NCBI GenBank assembly: GCA_030145955.1
Contig: JASLCR010000051.1
Coordinates: 1-17,746 of the forward strand
Direction of reading: 5' to 3'
Source: Candidatus Saccharimonadales bacterium
Lineage (GTDB): Bacteria > Patescibacteriota > Saccharimonadia > Saccharimonadales > Saccharimonadaceae
DNA: 17,746 nucleotides
Below are positions 1 through 6,538 of this stretch, piece after piece (position 1 is the stretch's first letter; each line of letters begins with the position of its first letter). The translations under genes and the position numbers were made by a program. The notes under the pieces are model-generated. The model ran no database searches and had not been told where the DNA came from. It saw only the letters and a list, made by a program, of their open reading frames with translations.

Positions 1-475
1 CCTTCACCTTAATCGTCGCATTCTGTGGGGTAATAATACACGCGTCGCCAAACTGCTTGGTAATAAATCGTTTTGCCGCCTCTTCACTACGGTCGTAACG
101 CACTGGTTTGAGCGATCGTTCAGGAGAGTACCATAACAGAGAAGTTGGAATAAGACGGAGCAGCAGCGGGTAGTCATAGGAAGCAACACGGTCTGAGCTA
201 TGCGCAGAAAGTCCAATATCTGATGGCTTGAACTGTGTTACTACCTTCTTGTCGTCGTTTAGTGCCAAGTCTATCACTTGCTTGCTATAGAGCTCATCGA
301 GCTTCTTAACTGCATCCGCTTTAGAAAGCCCGCCAAGTTTTAGGCTATCAATCGCCGCAGAAGGTAAGAGCTGGTTGGCCGGGTATATAACCTGAACTAC
401 GATAATCAGCACAAGAATCCCAGCAAAGCTAAGAAGAATCGGTTTCTTGTGTTTTACTATCCAGCTCTTAAGCAT
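1..475 (-). CDS. Membrane-anchored protein, N-terminal part, VanW/PG_binding_4-like (partial)
   Basis: The frame is open from an ATG at 475 to the left edge, so only about 158 N-terminal residues are visible. Residues about 11-30 form one hydrophobic helix after a Lys-rich start (MLKSWIVKHKKP), which gives a signal anchor with the rest outside the cell. The next part, with LKLGGLSKADAVKKLDELY and then FKPSDIGLS, resembles the G-GLt-eeA--kL pattern of the PG_binding_4 domain (PF12229) found in VanW/YoaR-like proteins and some L,D-transpeptidases. That family match is from memory of the pattern and the catalytic part, if any, lies outside the window. The start overlaps the stop of the LexA-like gene by 8 bases (ATGCTTAA), so translation is probably coupled. 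A role in the cell wall is an inference. Confidence 0.6.
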   Translation of the reverse strand, partial: MLKSWIVKHKKPILLSFAGILVLIIVVQVIYPANQLLPSAAIDSLKLGGLSKADAVKKLDELYSKQVIDLALNDDKKVVTQFKPSDIGLSAHSSDRVASYDYPLLLRLIPTSLLWYSPERSLKPVRYDRSEEAAKRFITKQFGDACIITPQNATIKVK

Positions 476-890
476 CCGCACCCGAAGCCTTCTCCTTGAT
501 CTTTACCATATAAGAATCAGCTTCCTTGTCATACCCCAAGATTTGTAGTGAACGAGTAAGTATCTTAGCATCTTCAATGTTGCCACTCACTAAAAGCTCA
601 TCAGTCTTCTTTGAGATTAGTTGCGGCAGCGTATCGTTTTTTACCTCTTGGCTCAGCGCGTTCTCTGCACGACCAACCACATTCAACGAGCGTGCTGAAT
701 TGTCGCTTCGCTCTAAAAAACCTTTAGTAATCAGTGCTTCAACGTGCACGGCAACTGTTGATACCGACTTATAGCCAAGTGCAGTCATAATTTCGCGGTA
801 ACTGGGACCGTAGTCATGCTCTTTAATAAACCCATCAACAAACTCAAGTAGCAGCTGTTGCTTCTTGGTTGCACGTGCTTGTTCTACCAT
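468..890 (-). CDS. LexA-type winged-helix DNA-binding protein without S24 peptidase
   Basis: Residues about 5-70 match the LexA N-terminal DNA-binding domain (PF01726): KKQQLLLEFVDGFIKEHDY, then GPSYREIMTALGYKSVSTV, then HVEALITKGFLERSDNSAR. The rest (about 70 residues) is polar and helical, with no Ala-Gly cleavage site and no Ser/Lys protease dyad, so this is a LexA-like repressor fold without self-cleavage. At 140 residues it is much shorter than LexA (about 200). I start it at ATG 890 because a TACAAT -10 box lies 7 bases upstream; upstream ATGs at 932, 959 and 977 would put the gene into the divergent promoter. It is transcribed away from the sugar-transferase operon and is coupled to the membrane protein downstream. 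Regulation of neighbouring envelope genes is an inference. Confidence 0.85.
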   Translation of the reverse strand: MVEQARATKKQQLLLEFVDGFIKEHDYGPSYREIMTALGYKSVSTVAVHVEALITKGFLERSDNSARSLNVVGRAENALSQEVKNDTLPQLISKKTDELLVSGNIEDAKILTRSLQILGYDKEADSYMVKIKEKASGADA

Positions 891-897
891 ATGCTCT

Positions 898-903
898 ATT
901 GTA
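898..903 (-). promoter_or_regulatory. -10 box for the LexA-like gene, leaderless arrangement
   Basis: TACAAT on the minus strand (five of six consensus bases) is followed by 7 bases and then ATG at 890. Transcription would begin at or within a base or two of the start codon. No Shine-Dalgarno sequence precedes this ATG and no good -35 box was seen. The spacing is the main argument for choosing ATG 890. Confidence 0.5.
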
Positions 904-914
904 CACGGAGTTTG

Positions 915-943
915 TTTTTTCTCCCGCTTCATTGCGCTATAAT
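915..943 (+). promoter_or_regulatory. Promoter of the sugar-transferase/GT4 operon
   Basis: A perfect TATAAT lies at 938-943. A T-run at 915-920 could serve as a poor -35 box with 17-base spacing. The expected start site near 950 leaves a leader of only about 7 bases before ATG 958, with no Shine-Dalgarno sequence. The last two bases of the -10 box and the whole start-site region lie inside the dyad at 942-959. Confidence 0.6.
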
Positions 944-959
944 GAGTACCATTACTCAT
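942..959. promoter_or_regulatory. Candidate operator: perfect 7+4+7 dyad over -10, +1 and start codon
   Basis: ATGAGTA, then CCAT, then TACTCAT: two perfect 7-base arms around a 4-base spacer. It overlaps the -10 box, the predicted start site and the first two bases of the ATG of the sugar-transferase gene, the place where a bound repressor would block transcription. The divergent neighbour encodes a LexA-type DNA-binding domain, the natural candidate to bind it. The central 11-mer AGTACCATTAC occurs again at 5383-5393 over the glmS promoter. The sequence is not the known Gram-positive SOS box (GAAC-N4-GTTC), although the 4-base spacing is the same. Confidence 0.5.
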
Positions 960-2400
960 GTTAAGTAAAAACACCAAATTCTATAGCCTCATTCTCCTCT
1001 TTGCCGACTTCATCACTCTCGTGCTCTCTTTTACCGTGGCATACGTACTGCGTGTCTCACTTGATGATCGTAATTTGCTAACTCCACGCGATGACAGCAC
1101 CTTCCTGATGGCCGTCTTTGCCATCGTACCGGTTTGGCTGCTTGTACTCGCCGTACTTGGCGCCTACCATTCGCTCACTTACAATCGCCGATTAGTTGAG
1201 TGGAGCAAAATTGCTATCGGTTCTTTCGTTGGTGTTCTTCTTGTTATCGGTTGGGAATATGTTGCCAATGAACATATCTTTCCAGCTCGACTCATGACAG
1301 TGTACGTATTGGTTGGTTCTTTTGTATTTCTTATTCTCGAACGCGAGATACTCCGCTTTATGCGTGGATTCTTCTTCAAACTTGGAAAGGGCACAAGCCG
1401 CCTGCTTATTGTTGGCAACTCCGATGCCACCTACGACATTGCTCGTAGTCTTTCAAACACAAAAGAGAGCGGCTTCCATGTTGTGGCAATTGCCGGACCA
1501 AAAAGTGTCGTGCCAGGCAATCTTGGTATTACACAGTTTAAAGATTTTGAGGGGGCAGCTCGAGAATTAAAACAACTTCGTATCTCGGCGATCATCCAAA
1601 CCGATCTCTACGACTCTAGTGAGCGCAATCAGCAAATTCTCAACGCAGCCCAAACCGGCCATATTGCCTACAGCTTTATTCCGGGCGAGCCAGAGTTTTA
1701 TGCTGGCAAGAATACGGTTGATGTGTTTCTTGGTTACCCTATTATTTCCGTATCTCAGACGCCGCTCATTGGCTGGGGTGCTATTGCAAAACGGGTTTTC
1801 GATATTATCGTAACAACGATCTTAGTTATCCTACTATCACCAATTTTGCTTTTGATTCTCCTGCTTCAGCTTATTTTTAACCCTGGCCCGCCTTTCTATG
1901 TCAGCCGCCGTTTAAGCCAGTATTCAAAACCTGTCGGCGTCTTTAAGTTCCGCAGCATGGGACGAAAGTATGGCAAAAAGAGCGCAATCGATGAATTCAA
2001 GGAAATGGGTCGGGAAGACTTGGTCGAAGAGTACAAAAGAGACTTTAAGGTAAAGAATGATCCTCGCATCACACCGTTTGGCCGTTTTCTGCGTGACTCA
2101 TCGCTCGATGAACTTCCCCAGCTTTTCAATGTTCTGCGTGGCGACCTAAGCCTTGTGGGGCCGCGACCAATTCCAAAGTCAGAGCTTGATGCAAAGTTCA
2201 CCAAGACCCACGGTGCTCTACTACTAAGCGTAAAGAGCGGTGTCACTGGCTTATGGCAAGTTTCTGGGCGTAACGATCTCACTACCGAACAACGTGTTCA
2301 GTTGGAACTCTACTACGTACAAAACTGGAGCTTCTGGATGGATATTAAGATTCTGTTCAAGACGCTTGCCGTCGTAATCCGCCGCACCGGAGCACGCTAA
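958..2400 (+). CDS. Polyprenyl-phosphate glycosyl-1-phosphate transferase (initiating enzyme)
   Basis: This membrane enzyme would move a sugar-1-phosphate from a nucleotide sugar to undecaprenyl phosphate, the first step of a lipid-linked glycan. The layout is the classic 480-residue one. Four hydrophobic helices (about 8-33, 50-72, 83-101, 110-132) are followed by a Rossmann-like CoA_binding_3 region (about 145-260, with LLIVGNSD), a re-entrant or membrane helix (about 280-307) and the catalytic bacterial sugar transferase domain (PF02397). The last shows KFRSM (330-334), SLDELPQ with the catalytic Asp384-Glu385, GDLSLVGPRP (395-404) and GLWQVSGRN (431-439). The substrate sugar cannot be read from sequence. 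The usual Q-R/RVG motif after the helix is altered to SRRLSQ. The stop overlaps the next start by one base (TAATG). Confidence 0.93.
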   Translation: MLSKNTKFYSLILLFADFITLVLSFTVAYVLRVSLDDRNLLTPRDDSTFLMAVFAIVPVWLLVLAVLGAYHSLTYNRRLVEWSKIAIGSFVGVLLVIGWEYVANEHIFPARLMTVYVLVGSFVFLILEREILRFMRGFFFKLGKGTSRLLIVGNSDATYDIARSLSNTKESGFHVVAIAGPKSVVPGNLGITQFKDFEGAARELKQLRISAIIQTDLYDSSERNQQILNAAQTGHIAYSFIPGEPEFYAGKNTVDVFLGYPIISVSQTPLIGWGAIAKRVFDIIVTTILVILLSPILLLILLLQLIFNPGPPFYVSRRLSQYSKPVGVFKFRSMGRKYGKKSAIDEFKEMGREDLVEEYKRDFKVKNDPRITPFGRFLRDSSLDELPQLFNVLRGDLSLVGPRPIPKSELDAKFTKTHGALLLSVKSGVTGLWQVSGRNDLTTEQRVQLELYYVQNWSFWMDIKILFKTLAVVIRRTGAR

Positions 2401-3518
2401 TGCCGACAAAGCCGAAAATTGCTATTGTTCATGATTGGCTCACCAACATGGGTGGTGCAGAAGATGTGGCACTTGCCTTACTGGAAGCATTCCCTGGCTC
2501 ACCTATCTATACCTCGACATATATACCCGAGAAGATGCCGGCATTCAATAAATATGATGTTCGCACCACGTATCTGCAAAGTCTCCCTGGCCCGCTCAAG
2601 AAGCTTCATAAATTTTTTCCTATGCTTCGCGTAAAGGCATTTCAGAAGCTGGATCTGTCTGCGTTTGATATCATCATTTCAAGTTCCAGCGCAGAGAGTA
2701 AGCAGGTGCGAAAAACTCGTGAAGACCAAGTGCACATTTGCTACTGCCACACACCAATTCGCTACTATTGGAGCCACTACGAGGAATATAAGAAAGATCC
2801 AGGCTTTGGTAAGCTCAACTGGCTGATACGTCTAGCCATGCCCCTGCTTGTACCATCGCTAAAAAAGGCGGACTACAAAGCAGCCCAAGATGTCGATGTA
2901 TTTATCGCAAACTCAACCGAAGTCCAAAACCGCATCAAGAAATACTACAATCGACCAAGTACTGTCGTGCATCCATCGGTTGAAGTGTCCCGGTTTACTC
3001 CAGCACGTGAACGTAGTGACTTTTATGTTGCGCTCGGGCGACAAGTGCCTTATAAGCGCATTGATCTCGCCGTTGGTGCCGCCACAAAACTTGGCATTAA
3101 ATTAAAAGTCTACGGTAATGGTAGCGAGCATGAAAAACTTGTTGCCATGGCAGGGCCTACCGTGGAATTTTTTACCGATCGATTTGGTAATGCGTCCGAT
3201 ACGGCAGTTGAAGATGCGCTCAATCATGCCAAAGGATTTATTTTCCCCTCTGAAGAAGACTTCGGTATTGTACCAGTGCAAGCACTTGCGGGCGGTACAC
3301 CGGTTGTTGCCTACGGTAAAGGTGGTGTGCTTGATATCGTTGATAGTGAAAGCGGAGTGCTATTCAAAGAGCAGACTATTAATGACGTTGCTCATGCGAT
3401 TCAAAAACTTGAAGAAAAAACCTACCTGCCCGGCACACTTCGCCGCAAAGCTAAGCGCTTCGATAAATCACTATTTATCACTAAAATGCGAAAGATTGTA
3501 ATCAGTCAGGCGAAATAG
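2400..3518 (+). CDS. GT4-family glycosyltransferase, WbaZ-like
   Basis: This is a two-domain GT-B cytoplasmic transferase of 372 residues, probably adding a sugar (mannose is plausible, given manC nearby) to the lipid-linked intermediate. The N-terminal domain begins IAIVHDWLTNMGGAE, the acceptor-side motif of this family. CYCHTPIRYYW (114-124) and NSTEVQNRI (171-179) are typical of WbaZ-like mannosyltransferases. The nucleotide-binding half has GRQVPYKRID (213-222, with Arg214 and Lys219), then FPSEEDFGIVPVQALAGGTP (282-301). In the EX7E motif the first Glu (286) is present, but the second position is Gln294 (codon caa). It shares a one-base TAATG overlap with the initiating transferase, so the two proteins are probably made together. 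A GGAG sequence lies 7 bases before the start. Confidence 0.9.
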   Translation: MPTKPKIAIVHDWLTNMGGAEDVALALLEAFPGSPIYTSTYIPEKMPAFNKYDVRTTYLQSLPGPLKKLHKFFPMLRVKAFQKLDLSAFDIIISSSSAESKQVRKTREDQVHICYCHTPIRYYWSHYEEYKKDPGFGKLNWLIRLAMPLLVPSLKKADYKAAQDVDVFIANSTEVQNRIKKYYNRPSTVVHPSVEVSRFTPARERSDFYVALGRQVPYKRIDLAVGAATKLGIKLKVYGNGSEHEKLVAMAGPTVEFFTDRFGNASDTAVEDALNHAKGFIFPSEEDFGIVPVQALAGGTPVVAYGKGGVLDIVDSESGVLFKEQTINDVAHAIQKLEEKTYLPGTLRRKAKRFDKSLFITKMRKIVISQAK

Positions 3519-5348
3519 CTATTCAACGGTTACGCTCTTGGCAAGATTACGTGGCTGATCCACATCATTACCTTTTTCTATGGCCACGTAGTAAGCGAGG
3601 AGTTGCTGTGCAACATTCATAACGAGTGGTGCAAGTAAGTCGAGTTTTGTCTTGATTCGGATGACCGTTTCAGCATCAATCGTCTTCGTGCTATTTGTAA
3701 TCGCTATGATATGCCCGCCACGAGCCTTCACTTCGTGCAGCCCACTGATCGACTTATCGTAGAGCCAGTTATCCTGCAGTAGCATGACTTCGAAAAAATG
3801 GTCGTCAACTAAGGCAATTGGTCCGTGTTTCAGCTCACCGGTAGCGTAGCCTTCAGCGTGAATGTAGCTAATCTCCTTTAACTTGAGCGCGCCTTCAAGC
3901 GCCACTGGATAGAGCGTATCACGACCAAGAAACAGAGCATGATCATACGTTGCGTACCGCTTGGCAATCTTTTTTATCTCTGGGTCTTTCTCCTTTAACA
4001 CGCGTTCAATTTCATCCGGCAGCAGAGAGAGTTCGTCAATATACCGATCAAGATCTCGAAGCCCAGCACCTTTGCCCTGCGCTAGCTGTACACCAAATAT
4101 TGTCATAGCAGAGACTTGCGAAGTAAAGGCCTTAGTTGAAGCAACCGAAATTTCAGGACCAGCGTGTACATAAACCCCGCCATCAACTTCGCGAGCGATT
4201 GTCGAGCCAACCGCATTAATGACACCTAGACAAGGCACACCTCGACGTTTAATTTCACGCAAACACGCCAAGGTATCAGCTGTTTCGCCCGACTGCGATA
4301 CAATAAGCGCCACCGTGTGTTTCGGAAGATGGAAAGAGCGATAACGAAACTCGGAGGCAACCTGCACCTCAACCGTCAGTCCATCAACAAGCTGTTCTAG
4401 ATAATACGCAGCAAGCAATCCAGCATAATATGCCGTACCGCAACCAATAATAATAACATGTTCAATTTTACGTAGCTGCTCATCTGTTAAGTTGAGTCCA
4501 CCGAGCTTTGCCTTGTGTTCTTCGGGAATTACCCGACCATTCAGTGTTGAACGCAACGTACTTGGCTGTTCCATGATTTCTTTTAACAGGAAATGCTCAT
4601 ACCCTTGCTTTTGGATTGCAGCCATATCAATCCCAATTGTCTCAACCTTTGCAGAGACAGGCTGTGAAGCAAGATCCATCACGTCAACACTATCAGCTGT
4701 ACAAACTGCCATCTCTCCATCGTGAAGATAAATAGCTTCCCGAGTACGTCCCACGAGCGCCGATGCATCACTAGCAATAATTGTTTCGTCTGCACCAACA
4801 CCGATGATAAGTGGGCTACCTTTCCTGGCTACAACAATTTTTCCCGGTTCTTTAGGTGAGATGACTGCAATACCATACGTCCCCTTCACCAAATTAAGCG
4901 CTTGTACAACGGCATTTTCTAGCTTGACGTCTTTGCGTTGATAAAATTCATCAATCAATGCTGCCAACACTTCACTATCAGTATCACTCTTAAAGTCATA
5001 GTCATGCTTTCTCAACATCACTTTTATATCCTGGTAATTTTCAATAATGCCATTATGTACAAGAAAGACATTTCCTACTCCGTGCGGGTGAGCATTGCGC
5101 TTCGAAGGATTACCATGTGTTGCCCAGCGCGTATGACCAATACCTACGGTATCGTTGGTTTTGTGCGAGGCCACCTTTGCTTCAAGCTCTGCTACTTTAC
5201 CGACTGCACGAAGCTGCGTCGCGCGACCCTTAGCCGTAAGAGTTACTACACCAGCACTGTCATAGCCACGATATTCGAGTCGCCTCAACCCGGTGAGTAG
5301 CACTTCCTGAGCTGCCTTATTGCCAATATATCCAACGATACCGCACAT
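3519..5348 (-). CDS. glmS: Glutamine--fructose-6-phosphate aminotransferase (isomerizing)
   Basis: It makes glucosamine-6-phosphate from fructose-6-phosphate and glutamine, the entry to UDP-GlcNAc for peptidoglycan and surface glycans. The 609-residue length is normal. The protein begins MCGIVGYIG, with Cys2 as the N-terminal glutaminase nucleophile, and shows HTRWATHG and HNGIIENY in the glutaminase half. It then has two SIS sugar-isomerase domains, with SQSGETADT and STKAFTSQ, and ends DQPRNLAKSVTVE, in which Lys604 corresponds to the lysine that binds the open-chain sugar. The start is supported by AAAGGA six bases upstream (5355-5360). Its stop codon directly abuts the stop of the convergent GT4 gene, with no base between. 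It lies downstream of manC with a 127-base gap that holds its own promoter. Confidence 0.97.
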   Translation of the reverse strand: MCGIVGYIGNKAAQEVLLTGLRRLEYRGYDSAGVVTLTAKGRATQLRAVGKVAELEAKVASHKTNDTVGIGHTRWATHGNPSKRNAHPHGVGNVFLVHNGIIENYQDIKVMLRKHDYDFKSDTDSEVLAALIDEFYQRKDVKLENAVVQALNLVKGTYGIAVISPKEPGKIVVARKGSPLIIGVGADETIIASDASALVGRTREAIYLHDGEMAVCTADSVDVMDLASQPVSAKVETIGIDMAAIQKQGYEHFLLKEIMEQPSTLRSTLNGRVIPEEHKAKLGGLNLTDEQLRKIEHVIIIGCGTAYYAGLLAAYYLEQLVDGLTVEVQVASEFRYRSFHLPKHTVALIVSQSGETADTLACLREIKRRGVPCLGVINAVGSTIAREVDGGVYVHAGPEISVASTKAFTSQVSAMTIFGVQLAQGKGAGLRDLDRYIDELSLLPDEIERVLKEKDPEIKKIAKRYATYDHALFLGRDTLYPVALEGALKLKEISYIHAEGYATGELKHGPIALVDDHFFEVMLLQDNWLYDKSISGLHEVKARGGHIIAITNSTKTIDAETVIRIKTKLDLLAPLVMNVAQQLLAYYVAIEKGNDVDQPRNLAKSVTVE

Positions 5349-5382
5349 AGAAAATCCTTTCGTCTTAGGCTTTCAATAAGCT

Positions 5383-5393
5383 AGTACCATTAC
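5383..5393. promoter_or_regulatory. Second copy of the 11-mer AGTACCATTAC over the glmS promoter
   Basis: AGTACCATTAC here is identical to the core of the dyad at 942-959. Only the inner GTA-CCAT-TAC symmetry is kept; the outer arms differ. It overlaps the predicted glmS -10 box (5389-5394) and start site, as the first copy does at the sugar-transferase promoter. It may be a weaker operator for the same regulator. I found it by eye and did not count all such 11-mers. Confidence 0.35.
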
Positions 5394-5417
5394 ACACCCA
5401 TTTGTCGTAAAAGTCTA
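5389..5417 (-). promoter_or_regulatory. glmS promoter
   Basis: On the minus strand TAGACT (5412-5417, four of six bases) is followed after 17 bases by TGTAAT (5389-5394, five of six). The start site would be near 5382, leaving a leader of about 33 bases that carries the Shine-Dalgarno sequence AAAGGA. The rest of the 5349-5475 gap is A/T-rich. It contains a weak TTTTAG/CTAAAA inverted repeat (5423-5441) that is too A/T-rich to call a terminator. The leader is too short for a glmS ribozyme. Confidence 0.45.
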
Positions 5418-5475
5418 TAGAATTTTAGAAATTTACTAAAAATACAAAATTACAACGAATTATGCCACCCTGTTA

Positions 5476-6525
5476 TCAGCCAGTGGTTTGTATTTTTTTC
5501 GCAACTTCGCCAGCTCGATGACTTACGTCTTTTCGAGCAACAAGTATTCCTGCAGGCGTATTGACGACGACGACATTATCAAGACCTATAACCGCTACCG
5601 GCTTCGATGGCTCTTCATTGCGTACAAACACATTCTCAACATCAAGCGCATAGATATTATCTCCGGCAACATAATTTCCAATTTCATCAGTCAATACCGC
5701 TTCATGGAGATCTTTAAATGAACCAACGTCCATCCAGTCAAACGTCGCCGACACCACAGCAAGACTTTTCGCCTTTTCAATCAAAGCAATGTCAATTACC
5801 TGATTGTCGAGCGCTAAGTAAGCATCTTTATATTCTTGAGAATTGACATCGCTAATGGCAGAAAGTGTCACGAAGCTTGCCTCAAGATCTGGCGCACTTT
5901 GGTTCATTTCGTTTAAGAAAGTATTTACCGATCCTACAAAGTAGCCACAATTCCATAAATAATTCCCCGAATCAACATATGCTTTTGCTGTGTCGTAGTC
6001 GGGTTTTTCTTTGAATGATTCCACATTATAAACGCCGCTATCCGCGTCTATCACGCCGTCTCGTTCAATGTATCCGAATCCCGTTGCGGGATAAGTAGGC
6101 TCAATACCGATAAGAGTAATCTCGTTATACTCACCAGATATCCTTGCGGCATGGCTAAATGATCGCGCAAAGCCCATTACATCACGAACATGGTGGTCCG
6201 AGTGGATAAATGCAACGGGCTCATCTTTATCATGCTTTCGTGCGATCACGTCAAGCGCCATTACGATACAATGTGCTGTTCCGCGACGCCCCGGCTCGAT
6301 AATAAAATGATCTTCGCTCAGCTCAGAAAGCTGCTCGCGTACATGACTCGAATGACTCGCTTCGGTGACAACATATACAATATCTCCCAGATTCGTTGCC
6401 CTGTCATAGGCTTGCTGAAGCATAGTACGTTCACCAGTTAGATTAAGTAGATGTTTTGGATAGTCTGAAGTTGAAAGTGGCCACAAGCGTGTACCTGAGC
6501 CACCAGCGATAATAACTGTAATCAT
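5476..6525 (-). CDS. manC: Mannose-1-phosphate guanylyltransferase
   Basis: It makes GDP-mannose from mannose-1-phosphate and GTP. The 349-residue length fits the single-domain GMP form, without the C-terminal mannose-6-phosphate isomerase domain of the longer ManC/AlgA type. It starts MITVIIAGGSGTRLWPLS, the nucleotidyltransferase signature. Further motifs are PATGFGYIE (146-154), FKEKP (171-175, usually FxEKP) and NYLWNCGYF (188-196), all characteristic of GDP-mannose pyrophosphorylases. The stretch PGRRGTAHCI (78-87) deviates from the common RNTAPA. The start lies 10 bases after the stop of the DUF6311-like gene and also has its own -10 box, so it may be read both from the upstream gene and alone. 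No phosphomannomutase gene is in the window. Confidence 0.93.
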   Translation of the reverse strand: MITVIIAGGSGTRLWPLSTSDYPKHLLNLTGERTMLQQAYDRATNLGDIVYVVTEASHSSHVREQLSELSEDHFIIEPGRRGTAHCIVMALDVIARKHDKDEPVAFIHSDHHVRDVMGFARSFSHAARISGEYNEITLIGIEPTYPATGFGYIERDGVIDADSGVYNVESFKEKPDYDTAKAYVDSGNYLWNCGYFVGSVNTFLNEMNQSAPDLEASFVTLSAISDVNSQEYKDAYLALDNQVIDIALIEKAKSLAVVSATFDWMDVGSFKDLHEAVLTDEIGNYVAGDNIYALDVENVFVRNEEPSKPVAVIGLDNVVVVNTPAGILVARKDVSHRAGEVAKKIQTTG

Positions 6526-6532
6526 AGTTACT

Positions 6533-6538
6533 ATTTTA
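6533..6538 (-). promoter_or_regulatory. -10 box in front of manC, leaderless arrangement
   Basis: TAAAAT on the minus strand overlaps the stop codon of the upstream membrane-protein gene and lies 7 bases before the manC ATG. No Shine-Dalgarno sequence precedes that ATG. The match and spacing resemble those before the LexA-like gene, rmlB, ugd and the GT2 gene. Confidence 0.4.

Noticed and set aside
891..977. N-terminal extension of the LexA-like protein from ATG 977, 959 or 932
   Set aside because: The extra residues do not resemble LexA N-termini and would cover the divergent promoter and operator-like dyad. A -10 box 7 bases before ATG 890 supports the shorter form.
5423..5441. TTTTAG/CTAAAA repeat as a manC terminator
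   Set aside because: The stem is six base pairs, mostly A-T, and too weak to call.
5349..5475. glmS ribozyme or other riboswitch upstream of glmS
   Set aside because: The gap is only 127 bases and A/T-rich, the predicted leader is about 33 bases, and no ribozyme core was recognised.
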